A DNA stretch of 35,830 nt from Anaerolineae bacterium (GTDB taxonomy: Bacteria > Chloroflexota > Anaerolineae > Aggregatilineales > Phototrophicaceae): positions 1 to 35,830 of the forward strand of contig JAJDXR010000057.1 of NCBI GenBank assembly GCA_022823165.1, in the 5' to 3' direction. The position numbers were made by a program, and so were the translations under genes. A model generated the notes under the pieces. It had not been told where the DNA came from and did no database searches. It was given only the letters and a program-made list of their open reading frames with translations. This document shows positions 8,620 through 16,829 of the stretch, in pieces (positions within the stretch are counted from its first letter, which is position 1; the number at the start of each line of letters is the position of its first letter).

Positions 8620-9993
8620 CTATTGATTTCCAACGGCGTCTAAAGCCAACTCCTCAGCCAAGCCGAGATAAGTAGCCGGCCTGAGATCCAGGAGCCGCGT
8701 CATTTCCTTGCTGGGCAGGTCCAAACTGGCGATGAAGTCATGCAGGTCGGTTCGCGTAACCCGCCGGCCACGGGTCAGGCTCTTCAGCTGCTCGTAGGCG
8801 TCCGCGTATCCCTGCTTGCGCAAGACGGTTTGAATCGCCTCAGCCAATACATCCCAGGCGTCTTCAAGGTCGGCCTTCAGCGCGTCATGGTCGATGGCAA
8901 GTTTCTTCAGCCCGCTCTGAACCGAAAGCAGCGCCAAGGCGCTGTGGGCGATGCCGACGCCGTAATTGCGCAATGCGGAAGAATCGCTGAGATCGCGCTG
9001 CAATCGCGAGACCGGCAGCTTGCTCGCCAAATGCCCCAAGAGGCTGCTGCTGAGTCCCAAATTGGCTTCGGCATTTTCAAAGTCAATAGGATTCACTTTA
9101 TGCGGCATCGTCGACGACCCGACATCGTCAGCGGCTGCCTGCTGCCGGAAGACGCGCAGTGAAATATAGCTCCAGACATCGCGGCAGAAGTCGAGCAGAA
9201 TCGTGTTGAAGCGCATGAGCGCATGCGCCAGCTCCGCCAAATAATCATGCGGTTCGATCTGCGTAGTCAGCGGATTAAAAGCCAAGCCGAGCCCGCTCAC
9301 AAATTGCCGCGACAACTCGCGCCAGTCCACGTCCGGATAAGCGGCGCGATGGGCATTATAGGCGCCTGTCGCGCCGTTGAATTTGCCCAGATACTCCTGC
9401 GTCTCAATCTGCCGCAATTGACGCGACAGGCGATGCCGGAAAACAGCCAGCTCTTTGCCCAGCGTCGTCGGCGTGGCCGGCTGCCCATGCGTGCGCGCCA
9501 ACATTGGGACTGCGGCGGTCTCACGCGCCAGCGACACGATCTGCGCCAGGGCCGCCTGCGCGGCCGGCTGCCAGACCCTGCGCATGGCATCGCGAAACAT
9601 CATGGCGTAAGCCAGGTTATTGATATCATCCGAGGTGCAGGCGAAATGAACCGACGCCTCGACATCACTCAAGCTGCTGGCCCGCAAGCGCTCGCGGATA
9701 TAATATTCGACCGCCTTGACATCGTGTTTACTGCGGGCTTCAATGGCTTTGACGCGGTGCGCGGCGCAATCGTCGAAATCAGCGTAGAGCGACCTCAAAA
9801 TAGACTTCTCAGCCTCCGTGAAGCGCCGGACATGGCTAACCGCGTCAGTTTCCGACAGGGTAATCAGCCAGCGGGCTTCCACTTCAAGCCGGTACTTTAT
9901 CAGCGCCCATTCCGAGAGAAAGGGTCGCAGAGCGGCAGTCTTGTCGGCATAGCGCCCGTCCAGCGGCGAAAGCGCGCGCAGGCTTTCAGACAT
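8620..9993 (-). CDS. purB: Adenylosuccinate lyase
   Basis: A 457-residue cytoplasmic lyase of the fumarase/aspartase superfamily. It removes fumarate from SAICAR and from adenylosuccinate in purine synthesis. Conserved stretches include SPLDGRY at the N-terminus, KAVEYYIRERL, FACTSDDINNLAYA, RTHGQPATPTTLGKE, QIEPHDYLAEL and the superfamily signature GSSTMPHKVNPIDFEN. The final third holds LPVSRLQRDLSDS. Length and sequence match the long E. coli-type PurB closely, not the shorter Bacillus/Thermotoga type. No strong ribosome binding site is seen before the ATG at 9993. It heads a run of three minus-strand genes (purB, iolD, PfkB kinase) with gaps of about 50 bp, a functionally mixed grouping. 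Confidence 0.96.
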   Translation of the reverse strand: MSESLRALSPLDGRYADKTAALRPFLSEWALIKYRLEVEARWLITLSETDAVSHVRRFTEAEKSILRSLYADFDDCAAHRVKAIEARSKHDVKAVEYYIRERLRASSLSDVEASVHFACTSDDINNLAYAMMFRDAMRRVWQPAAQAALAQIVSLARETAAVPMLARTHGQPATPTTLGKELAVFRHRLSRQLRQIETQEYLGKFNGATGAYNAHRAAYPDVDWRELSRQFVSGLGLAFNPLTTQIEPHDYLAELAHALMRFNTILLDFCRDVWSYISLRVFRQQAAADDVGSSTMPHKVNPIDFENAEANLGLSSSLLGHLASKLPVSRLQRDLSDSSALRNYGVGIAHSALALLSVQSGLKKLAIDHDALKADLEDAWDVLAEAIQTVLRKQGYADAYEQLKSLTRGRRVTRTDLHDFIASLDLPSKEMTRLLDLRPATYLGLAEELALDAVGNQ

Positions 9994-10086
9994 CGTTCAT
10001 CAATCCAGAATTGACCGGCCAACTATATTGTACACCGAAGCGATGGACATTTCCCGCGCCGTTTACTATGACGATACCAACTGGAC

Positions 10087-10116
10087 TTGCGCTTGCCGCT
10101 GAGCGCAAGGCATAAT
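10087..10116 (+). promoter_or_regulatory. Candidate aguA promoter with embedded inverted repeat
   Basis: A perfect 7-bp inverted repeat, TTGCGCT (10087-10093) and AGCGCAA (10102-10108), is separated by 8 nt. It coincides with a possible -35 TTGCGC and the spacer before a -10 CATAAT (10111-10116). An operator placed there would block polymerase. It lies 36-65 nt before the agmatine deiminase start. Confidence 0.35.
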
Positions 10117-10151
10117 ATCCGCCGCATTGCTGATCACATTTGGACTAAGAC

Positions 10152-11249
10152 ATGTCGACGCTTTTACAGTCAACACCACGAGCCGACGGCTTCCGCATGC
10201 CCGCCGAATGGGAGCCCCATGCCGGCTGCTGGATGCTCTGGCCCGAGCGGCGCGATACCTGGCGCTTCGGGGGGAAACCGGCGCAATCCGCTTTCACCGA
10301 AGTAGCGCGAGAAATCTCTCGCTATGAACGCGTGACCATGGGCGTCAACAGCGGGCAGTTTCAGAATGCCCGCGCCCAGTTGCCACCGCAAGTCCGGGTG
10401 GTCGAGCTCTCCAGCAACGATGCCTGGGCGCGTGATTGCGGCGCCACCTTTGTCGTGGATGACAGCGGCAATGTACGCGGCATTGACTGGCAATTCAACG
10501 CCTGGGGCGGCTTGATGAAGCGCATGTACTATCCCTGGGACCAGGACGACCTCGTCCCGGCTAAAATGCTCGAAATCGAAGCGCTGGATCGTTACCAGGC
10601 GCCGCTAATCATGGAAGGCGGTTCCATCCATGTTGACGGCCAGGGAACGCTGCTCAGCACCGAGCAGTGCCTGTTGCATCCCAATCGCAATCCTGGTTTG
10701 TCACGCGCCGAGATTGAGCAGCATCTGTCGGACTATCTCAGCGTCAATCACATCATCTGGCTGCCGCGCGGCGTCTATGAAGACGAGACCGATGGCCACG
10801 TAGACAATTTATGCTGTTTTGTAGGCTCCGGCGTGGTGGCTCTGACTTGGACCGATGACCGCTCCGACCCGCAGTATGAGCGCTCGGCCGAGGCTTACGA
10901 TGCGCTGAGGTCAGCGCGCGATGCGGCTGGGCGCAGCCTGGAAGTGCATAAGATCCACCAGCCTGATCCAATGACGATGACCAAAGAAGAAGCCTACGGC
11001 ATTGATGTAGTCGATTCGGCCTTTCCGCGGCCCGAGGGTGAACGCCTGGCTGGCTCTTATATCAACTTTTATATCGCCAACGGCGCCATTATCCTGCCCC
11101 AATTCGGCGACCGACACGATGCCGACGCCCGCCGAACCCTGGCGAAGTTATTCCCCAAGCGCGAGATCGTCGGCATCAGCGCGCGCGAAATTCTGCTGGG
11201 CGGCGGGAATATCCATTGCATCACGCAGCAGCAGCCAGCTGGCCGCTGA
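10152..11249 (+). CDS. aguA: Agmatine deiminase
   Basis: A 365-residue enzyme of the pentein (guanidino-group-modifying) superfamily. It hydrolyses agmatine to N-carbamoylputrescine and ammonia, a step from arginine to putrescine. Family motifs are [15 protein letters not shown] near the N-terminus, [37 protein letters not shown] and [11 protein letters not shown] at the C-terminus. Cys356 is the nucleophile and the His in DGHVDN the general base. Length and motifs are complete. The ribosome binding site is weak (GGAC). A possible operator overlaps its promoter at 10087-10116. The short plus-strand gene 21 bp downstream may be co-transcribed, though no functional link is evident. An N-carbamoylputrescine amidase is not in the window. 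Confidence 0.95.
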   Translation: MSTLLQSTPRADGFRMPAEWEPHAGCWMLWPERRDTWRFGGKPAQSAFTEVAREISRYERVTMGVNSGQFQNARAQLPPQVRVVELSSNDAWARDCGATFVVDDSGNVRGIDWQFNAWGGLMKRMYYPWDQDDLVPAKMLEIEALDRYQAPLIMEGGSIHVDGQGTLLSTEQCLLHPNRNPGLSRAEIEQHLSDYLSVNHIIWLPRGVYEDETDGHVDNLCCFVGSGVVALTWTDDRSDPQYERSAEAYDALRSARDAAGRSLEVHKIHQPDPMTMTKEEAYGIDVVDSAFPRPEGERLAGSYINFYIANGAIILPQFGDRHDADARRTLAKLFPKREIVGISAREILLGGGNIHCITQQQPAGR

Positions 11250-11270
11250 AACCATGAGCGGATAGACCCC

Positions 11271-11552
11271 ATGTCCGAATATGTCACAGTGGAAGTTGAA
11301 TACGGCGATGACGCCAATATCGCCGAGATCTATGTCAATCAGGTCTTGACCCGCGCGGACGAAGAACGCTACGAGAATCCGGCGGCCGGCGATCTCGGCT
11401 CGCCCATCGCGCAGATGCTCTACACAGCCGTGGAAGGCATCAACCGTCTGACTATCAGCGAAGACTGCCTGACGATTCAGCGCGACTCGGCTTACCCCTG
11501 GGAAGCGATCATTGACGAGGTGCGCGACGCCTTGCGCGATTGGTATCTTTAG
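11271..11552 (+). CDS. Small protein resembling the Nfu/NifU N-terminal domain
   Basis: A 93-residue acidic protein. The central run GSPIAQMLYTAVEGINRLTISEDCLTI followed by a Trp and a C-terminal amphipathic helix matches the layout of the Nfu_N fold (SPLAQ...GV..V..G.DFITV...W). That domain accompanies Fe-S scaffold modules. There is no CxxC Fe-S-binding domain here, so at most it is a stand-alone Nfu_N-like protein. The assignment is by eye from a short motif and is uncertain. It starts 21 bp after aguA. Its TAG stop overlaps the stop of the convergent FmdB-type gene by 4 nt. Confidence 0.6.
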   Translation: MSEYVTVEVEYGDDANIAEIYVNQVLTRADEERYENPAAGDLGSPIAQMLYTAVEGINRLTISEDCLTIQRDSAYPWEAIIDEVRDALRDWYL

Positions 11553-11881
11553 CCGGAACCGGTCGCTGCCCCGCCCCCCGCTGGCTCGTCGGGGCGCTTT
11601 GGCGCGGCTTTATCCGCAGTTGGCTCGCCGCCGACCTGCCTGAACAGCTCGCTTGCCTGGCGCCGATCGCCCGATTCCAAAACGGACAGCATTTCGCCGG
11701 CGGACATCTTGCGATAATCGCGGCTGGGCTTGGACAGCGCCACAGTTGTGATTAGGCGCGCCAAGTCGTCTGAATCGCATTCGGGGCAGATCAGCGTCGC
11801 GGCGTCGTAGTCCGCGTAGCTGCGATAGCTGACAGCAAAGCGCAACCGGCAAGCATTGCAGCGGAAGTCGTACTGCGGCAT
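11549..11881 (-). CDS. FmdB-type zinc-ribbon protein
   Basis: A 110-residue protein whose N-terminus (MPQYDFRCNACRLRF...ICPECDSDDLARLI) is the FmdB/CxxC_CxxC_SSSS zinc ribbon. C8 and C11 form the first knuckle and CPEC the second, about 25 residues later. This family is annotated as regulatory in methylotrophs, but its role in most bacteria is unknown. The rest is an acidic helical segment and a low-complexity Gly/Ala/Pro tail with no recognisable fold. It begins 5 bp after the end of the PyrD-like gene, so it is almost certainly the last gene of the PyrK-like/PyrD-like transcript. Confidence 0.8.
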   Translation of the reverse strand: MPQYDFRCNACRLRFAVSYRSYADYDAATLICPECDSDDLARLITTVALSKPSRDYRKMSAGEMLSVLESGDRRQASELFRQVGGEPTADKAAPKRPDEPAGGGAATGSG

Positions 11882-11886
11882 CGTGG

Positions 11887-12831
11887 CTAGCGCTTTCGGC
11901 CCGGGCGCAGGTCAGGGCCGGCCTCGGGCGGGGCAGCGCGGCGCTCGATAGCTTCGGTTTGCCCCATGTCCGGATTCCATTCGTCGAGCAGCGCGTCTTT
12001 ATGGCGGGTGGCGATCCAGCCGCCCAAATCGCGCGCGATGCGTTCCAGCATTTTCGGCTGCGCCCAGGTCGCGGTATCTACCTGTACGGCCACGGCGCCG
12101 GCGTCAATGTAGTCACGCGCGTCTTGCGGCGAATGAATGCCGCCGCAAGCGATTATGGGGATCTCGTCCGCTATCTCCCGCCGCAGCCTTCCGACCATGC
12201 GCAGGACCAGCGGCTTAATCAAAGGACCGTATATCCGGCCGCTGACCAAACGCCCGGCGTGGTCGTCACGAGCAGTGCCGCGCGGCGGGGCCGTCAGCAC
12301 CAGCGCGTCCGCCCCGGCTTCAGCCAGCGGCGGCGCCAGTTCATAGCACTCATAAAAGGGCATGCGGACGAGCAGCGGTTTCTCCATTTTGGCGGCGGCT
12401 TCGACCAAAGCCAAGGCGTCGCTCAACTCGATACCATCGCTCAAACCCAGCTCTACCGCAGCGATCTCATCGACATCGTCCAGCATACTGCCGGCCTGAA
12501 GCGCGTGGGCCACGCTGATGCCGACCAAATGCAATATCACCGGAATCGGCAGCTTCGCCCACAGCTTGCGGTTGCGGCCGATCACTTTCCTCAAGCCCGG
12601 ATTCGGCAATCCTGTGTGCAAAAGAATACCAGCGTCCAGGGGAATTGCGCGTGTCCCCGAGGCCGGATTCCAGGGCTCGATCGTCACCGGGTTCGTCACC
12701 AGCGCGCCCAGCTTGTCGTAATCAATCAAACCCTTGTAGCTATCCGCAAAGCCAAGTGTGCCGGCCGCCGGCATCACCGGCGTCGAAACAATCAGGCTGT
12801 ATTTGCCGGGTCGCGTAATTTCAATCGCCAT
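11887..12831 (-). CDS. Dihydroorotate dehydrogenase-like FMN protein (divergent PyrD)
   Basis: A 314-residue TIM-barrel flavoprotein. The framework follows PyrD: TPVMPAAGTLGF, GLPNPGL, an IKP-like strand (PLIKPLVLRM), ACGGIHSPQDA for FMN phosphate binding, and GAVAVQVDTA. Substrate-site landmarks of true dihydroorotate dehydrogenases are altered. The LNxSCPN motif that carries the catalytic Cys/Ser is ELGLSDGI. The INSMGLPN loop is ILLHTGLPN. The NS/NT segment is TAPPRGT. The C-terminal 40 residues are a charged tail beyond the barrel. It lies 14 bp after the PyrK-like gene, so the two are likely partner subunits. It may be a diverged pyrimidine enzyme, but I think a different oxidoreductase substrate is at least as likely. 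Confidence 0.75.
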   Translation of the reverse strand: MAIEITRPGKYSLIVSTPVMPAAGTLGFADSYKGLIDYDKLGALVTNPVTIEPWNPASGTRAIPLDAGILLHTGLPNPGLRKVIGRNRKLWAKLPIPVILHLVGISVAHALQAGSMLDDVDEIAAVELGLSDGIELSDALALVEAAAKMEKPLLVRMPFYECYELAPPLAEAGADALVLTAPPRGTARDDHAGRLVSGRIYGPLIKPLVLRMVGRLRREIADEIPIIACGGIHSPQDARDYIDAGAVAVQVDTATWAQPKMLERIARDLGGWIATRHKDALLDEWNPDMGQTEAIERRAAPPEAGPDLRPGRKR

Positions 12832-12845
12832 CGACAGCCCCGGCG

Positions 12846-13604
12846 CTAATTCAGGCGCAAAGTGGTCAGATCAAAGGCGGGACCGTCGACGCATTGCAGC
12901 TTCTGCGTCCCGCGCAAATTCAGCATGCAGGCATGGCAAGCGCCAACGCCGCAGGGAAGCCGCCGCTGCAGCACGCCGAACACATAATTCGCCGGTATAT
13001 TATTGCGCCGCCGGCGTATCACCCGCATAATATCGCCCAGATGCTCCAGTTCGTCCCCCGGGCCGACCGCCACAAATACTTGATCAGCCCAACCGAGTGT
13101 CATGACCATGTCACTCCAGCTCAAATCATCATCCGCCTGAATAATCTCGATTTCGCCCGGCAGATGCCCCGTTTCGTAATCGCGCGCCGTACCCATCAGC
13201 ACCAGGGTAATGCCAACTTCTCTCTCCAACAGCGGCGCCAGCATCATCAGCAGAGCCGCCGGCGTCGTATGGTATGCAATAAGCAGAATGCTGCGCAGCT
13301 TCTGCCGGAAGCGAAAGGGCTGCCCGACCGGGCCGATAATGCTCAGCAGTTGCCCAGGCGTAAAATGTGATCTGGCCGGCTGCTCAATGACGAGTATATT
13401 GCTGGCGTGGATGTCGACGGGAAACCACAGCTCGCGCAGATACGGGTCCCATTGCTCCGCCTCGTAGTCCTTGTCAATGCGCCGCACGAGCAGCGCCTGC
13501 CCCGCGCGCAGCGATGACAGCGATTTATCGACCGCCAGGTCCAGCCGCTGGAAGTCGCGATTGACGCGCGTGATGCGCTCTATGTAGGCTTGCGACTCTT
13601 TCAT
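12846..13604 (-). CDS. PyrK-like FAD/[2Fe-2S] electron-transfer subunit
   Basis: A 252-residue protein of the ferredoxin-reductase-like PyrK family, which passes electrons between NAD(H) and a partner flavoprotein. An N-terminal beta-barrel region ends in FTPGQLLSIIGPVGQPF. A nucleotide-binding domain follows. The C-terminus has the PyrK cluster motif CGVGACHACMLNL...QCVDGPAFDL, four cysteines in C-x4-C-x2-C-xn-C spacing. The usual RRPxS/RxYS flavin-binding motif is not evident; that position reads LRELWFPVDI. The start at 13604 is chosen because GGGGAG lies directly upstream. An upstream Met at 13628 would place that site inside the gene. It is first in a three-gene minus-strand unit with the PyrD-like and FmdB-type genes. 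Confidence 0.78.
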   Translation of the reverse strand: MKESQAYIERITRVNRDFQRLDLAVDKSLSSLRAGQALLVRRIDKDYEAEQWDPYLRELWFPVDIHASNILVIEQPARSHFTPGQLLSIIGPVGQPFRFRQKLRSILLIAYHTTPAALLMMLAPLLEREVGITLVLMGTARDYETGHLPGEIEIIQADDDLSWSDMVMTLGWADQVFVAVGPGDELEHLGDIMRVIRRRRNNIPANYVFGVLQRRLPCGVGACHACMLNLRGTQKLQCVDGPAFDLTTLRLN

Positions 13605-13626
13605 AGCTCCCCACCCCGTGCCAGTC

Positions 13627-13632
13627 ATTATA
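13627..13632 (-). promoter_or_regulatory. -10 box of the PyrK-like operon
   Basis: A perfect TATAAT on the minus strand (13632 to 13627), 23 nt before the ATG at 13604. Transcription would start about 15 nt before the gene. The -35 region (ATGTCC at a 17-bp spacing) is a poor match. Confidence 0.5.
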
Positions 13633-13706
13633 GTAGACTATGAGGTCGAGGACATGGCGACGGCAGCCCTACTTACGCGCTTGCCGTAGGTCAACCCATT
13701 CAGCAG

Positions 13707-15299
13707 TCAACTGTCGTAGGCCAATCGATATAATTCAAAGGGTATCACGCCGGCATCGGGCATGCGCGCCGCCAAGACGAAACGCGGGTCGGATTCTCCG
13801 CTGAGGTAGAGCGCATCCAGCGCTGGGCGCGATGCGGGCATCATCAGATAGTCAATCTGGAAACGGCGCCCCAGCGCCAGCGTGTCCTCGCGCGATGCCA
13901 GCGGCGTCATCACCGAGGCGTAGCCGAAATAACTCATCACGTAGGGATCCTGCGACATCAGGCGAATCTCGCCGTCACCCGTTACATCGGGCAAGTCTTC
14001 CAGGTTGTCCACCAGCACCTGTATGCTGCCGTAATAAGTATCGGCAAACTCGGTCTCCCACTTCAACTGCAATACGCTGCTGACGATCAGATAGGCAACA
14101 GCGATGCCGACGAAACCCCAGCGCCCCCGGGAACGGTGAAATTTCCGATCCAGGGGTATAGCCGCCAGCGGTATCAGTAGTGGAACGATAGTCAGAAATG
14201 CTTTTTCGAAGCTGCCCGCCTGGCTTTTTAGGGGCAGCAGCAGCGGGTAAACCAGCAATATCCCCAGCAGCCAAATTAACGCGGGGGCCAAGGCTGAGAG
14301 CCGCGCCGGCAATCGCCTCCGCAGTAAGCGTACAGCGCCCGCAAGCGCCAGGATGTTCAGCGGAAAAGCGAGCGACACCACGATCTGTTTGATGGCGGCC
14401 GCAAGCTGAAACAGCCTGAAATAAAGCAATTCGCCAAGGGTCCGCCTTTGCAGCATTGATTCCAGGTTGATCGCAGTTTGATAGGCATAGTGGTCGGTTT
14501 GCTCGACCATAAAGAACATACGGCTGGTTTCCGCCGTGCCCAGCAGGCCCGTCTCCTGATAATAGTGCCGGAGCCAGGGCGTGATGATGATCACAAAAGC
14601 CAGAAGCGTTAGGCAAATGGCGCTGGCAGTCGATCGAAGCGACCATCGGCCGTCGCTCATCCACAGCCCTAAGGCAGCCACAGCCGCTAACAGGGGCATA
14701 AAAATGAGCGATTCGTTTCGCGTTAGGTAGGCAAGGCCGGCAAGAGCGCCGCTAAACATGAAACTGACTATGCGACCGCTCATGAAGCCATCGTTTAGCA
14801 GAAGGATGCCGCCGCCAATAAATACCGCGCTCAGGGCTGTGGTATCAGTCCGCAGCGAGCTCAATACCAGATCGGGTATGAATGCCGCCAGCAGCGCGGC
14901 TATCAGCGCGCTTTCGTCGGACAGGTCAAGCTGTTTCGCGGCAACAAACGTCAACAGCGGAACTAGCGAGCCGGCGACGACAAATACTGTCAAGGCCGCA
15001 ATGGGAGATACGCCGCCCAGCCTGATGCCCCCCGCGGCAGCCAAACCGGCAAGGGGCATCCAGTGGTCTACGCCGTGGCTGATATTGGGCGGGATCCGGC
15101 TGTAATGCCAGACGTAATCTATAGTAAAACCCTGCCCCTGCGCCAAACGGCGACCGAGATTGAAATAGTGAATTGGATCGTGCAAGCCGGGGTTGCGCAC
15201 CAGCGCCAGCAAAGCAACGCGAAAGAGCAAAGCCGTCAATACAATGGCTGACAATCGAAAAGCAGTTACTCGTGTCCAGCTGGGCAAACCTCTAGCCAT
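13707..15299 (-). CDS. GT-C family membrane glycosyltransferase
   Basis: A 530-residue multi-pass membrane protein with about 10-12 hydrophobic segments. It resembles the ArnT/PMT (GT39/GT83) superfamily, which transfers sugars from polyprenyl-phosphate donors to acceptors outside the membrane. After the first membrane helix the loop DPIHYFNLGRRLAQGQGF holds the acidic/aromatic pattern typical of the catalytic first loop. It is followed by HGVDHWMPL and, later, TRNES. The C-terminal 100 residues form a soluble domain. Donor and acceptor cannot be predicted. It is divergent from a second GT-C gene at 15385, from which it is separated by a short region with a tandem repeat. The AAGG before the ATG is too close to be a convincing ribosome binding site. 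Confidence 0.82.
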   Translation of the reverse strand: MARGLPSWTRVTAFRLSAIVLTALLFRVALLALVRNPGLHDPIHYFNLGRRLAQGQGFTIDYVWHYSRIPPNISHGVDHWMPLAGLAAAGGIRLGGVSPIAALTVFVVAGSLVPLLTFVAAKQLDLSDESALIAALLAAFIPDLVLSSLRTDTTALSAVFIGGGILLLNDGFMSGRIVSFMFSGALAGLAYLTRNESLIFMPLLAAVAALGLWMSDGRWSLRSTASAICLTLLAFVIIITPWLRHYYQETGLLGTAETSRMFFMVEQTDHYAYQTAINLESMLQRRTLGELLYFRLFQLAAAIKQIVVSLAFPLNILALAGAVRLLRRRLPARLSALAPALIWLLGILLVYPLLLPLKSQAGSFEKAFLTIVPLLIPLAAIPLDRKFHRSRGRWGFVGIAVAYLIVSSVLQLKWETEFADTYYGSIQVLVDNLEDLPDVTGDGEIRLMSQDPYVMSYFGYASVMTPLASREDTLALGRRFQIDYLMMPASRPALDALYLSGESDPRFVLAARMPDAGVIPFELYRLAYDS

Positions 15300-15320
15300 C
15301 CTTGCGTTTTGCCCTGCGCA

Positions 15321-15359
15321 ATACTACCATTCGCCCTATACTACCATTCGCCCTATACT
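15321..15359 (+). repeat. 17-bp tandem repeat (2.3 copies) in a divergent promoter region
   Basis: The unit CTACCATTCGCCCTATA is present twice without mismatch (15324-15340 and 15341-15357). The periodicity extends over 15321-15359. Each unit boundary creates a -10-like TATACT on the plus strand (15337-15342 and 15354-15359), and AATACT sits one unit earlier. The repeat is between two divergent GT-C genes, 26 bp before the plus-strand gene. Confidence 0.7.
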
Positions 15360-15384
15360 GACCCTAGAGCAAGAACCGTAGGCT

Positions 15385-16791
15385 ATGCAGGCTGAGGCGC
15401 GCAATTCTCGTTGGCTTTGGGTCATTCTGTTCGTCGGACTGCTGCTGCGGCTGGCATATGCGGCCGGGCAGCCGATCGTCGCCAACTTTGTCGGGACAGG
15501 CGGCGACAGTGGTTGGTATCTTGCCGTTGGCTGGGGTTTCTTCAGCGGACAAGAACACGGCTGGATCCGCAACATTCCCTTCATCAACAACAGCATACCG
15601 ACGCCCCCCGCATATATCCTCTACGCTGGCCTGTTTCAGCAGTTTCTGGCGGAGCAGGAAACCGTCGTAGCGATGCGCCTGCTACAGTGCCTGGCATCAA
15701 TCGCGACAGTGTATCTGGTGTTTCGCATAACAAGGACGCTGCATTGCCAGCGCGCGGGCCTCGTGGCCGCCGCTCTCGCAGCCTTTCATCCAGCACTGGT
15801 TTTCGAGCCTTCGAACATCGCTACCGAGACGCTCTTCATATTTTTTCTCAGCTGCGGCCTCTGGCTCTTTGTGGAACACTATGTCAACGGCGTGGGCGAT
15901 GGCCGCGCAAGCTGGCTGTCTCCCAGCGCGGCCATCGTGCTGACGGCAATGGCATTCAGCCTGGCAACCTTGACTCGCGCCGTATCCATCCTCTTCCCGC
16001 TGGGATTGGCGCTACATATAGCGCTGTTGCGCCGCCGGCCCTGCCTGCGTCATTGGCGCCGACATATCGCGCTGCTTCTGGCCGTCTACCTGGCTATCTT
16101 GTTGACCTGGACCGTCTACAATCTGGCGCTATGGGACCGCTTTGTATTTGTCAGCGATCGTCTGCTGCCGACCGTCTGGCGCGGCGCGGAAAGTGAGGAC
16201 GGTTCACCGCAGCAGAATGACGCCTTGCTGCTGGCCGGCGCCGAAGCGGAAGTACCCGAAGGCTGCGAAGTTGATTGCCGGTATCATCATCCGGCGGCGC
16301 TTTACCTGGAGCGGATTGGCGAAATCATCGGCGCCGATCCCGCCGGTTTGCTGGCGCTGCGCGCCAATGAGCTGGCTTATTCGCTGCTGCAGCCGCACGG
16401 GACGACGCATCTGGGAAATGTCAGCATCAGGGAGGCGGCGCTTAACTGGCTGAATAGCGGCCGTTCCCTGGCCGAACTTAGCGAAATAACACAAATTGAG
16501 GGCTTCTGGGCAAAGCTCTTGACCTGGCTGTTTCATTTGCTGGGCATCGTTTTTGGCCTGCCGGGCATGATCATGTTACGGCGGCGCTGGCCGCTGTCCC
16601 TGCCGGTGATGGGATACGCGCTTTATACCGTGCTGGCGCATTCTGTGCTTTTGGCGCTGCCAAGGTACCTCTTCACCATTGAAGTCATCTGGCTGATTTT
16701 TGCCGGTTGCGCGCTGGTAATCATCCAGGCCCGCTGGCGGCGCTCAGGCGCCAAAGAAATACCTGACGCGCTCACAGCGAGCGCGCGATAA
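15385..16791 (+). CDS. GT-C family membrane glycosyltransferase
   Basis: A 468-residue integral membrane protein of the ArnT/PMT-like GT-C superfamily. The first helix is at about residues 10-28 (WLWVILFVGLLLRLAYA). It is followed by the loop GGDSGWYLAVGWGF, whose Asp-x3-Tyr resembles the catalytic loop of family members, and by at least nine more hydrophobic segments. Thr-Glu in NIATETLF and the Thr-Arg in LATLTRA match positions often seen in these proteins. A long, acidic extracytoplasmic loop around residues 270-300 contains a Cys pair. It is divergent from the GT-C gene at 13707-15299. It probably belongs to the same cell-surface glycan process, although the acceptor is unknown. The ribosome binding site is weak. 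Confidence 0.82.
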   Translation: MQAEARNSRWLWVILFVGLLLRLAYAAGQPIVANFVGTGGDSGWYLAVGWGFFSGQEHGWIRNIPFINNSIPTPPAYILYAGLFQQFLAEQETVVAMRLLQCLASIATVYLVFRITRTLHCQRAGLVAAALAAFHPALVFEPSNIATETLFIFFLSCGLWLFVEHYVNGVGDGRASWLSPSAAIVLTAMAFSLATLTRAVSILFPLGLALHIALLRRRPCLRHWRRHIALLLAVYLAILLTWTVYNLALWDRFVFVSDRLLPTVWRGAESEDGSPQQNDALLLAGAEAEVPEGCEVDCRYHHPAALYLERIGEIIGADPAGLLALRANELAYSLLQPHGTTHLGNVSIREAALNWLNSGRSLAELSEITQIEGFWAKLLTWLFHLLGIVFGLPGMIMLRRRWPLSLPVMGYALYTVLAHSVLLALPRYLFTIEVIWLIFAGCALVIIQARWRRSGAKEIPDALTASAR

Positions 16792-16829
16792 CTTGCCATT
16801 GGCCGGAATATGACGGGAGGATCCGCCTC

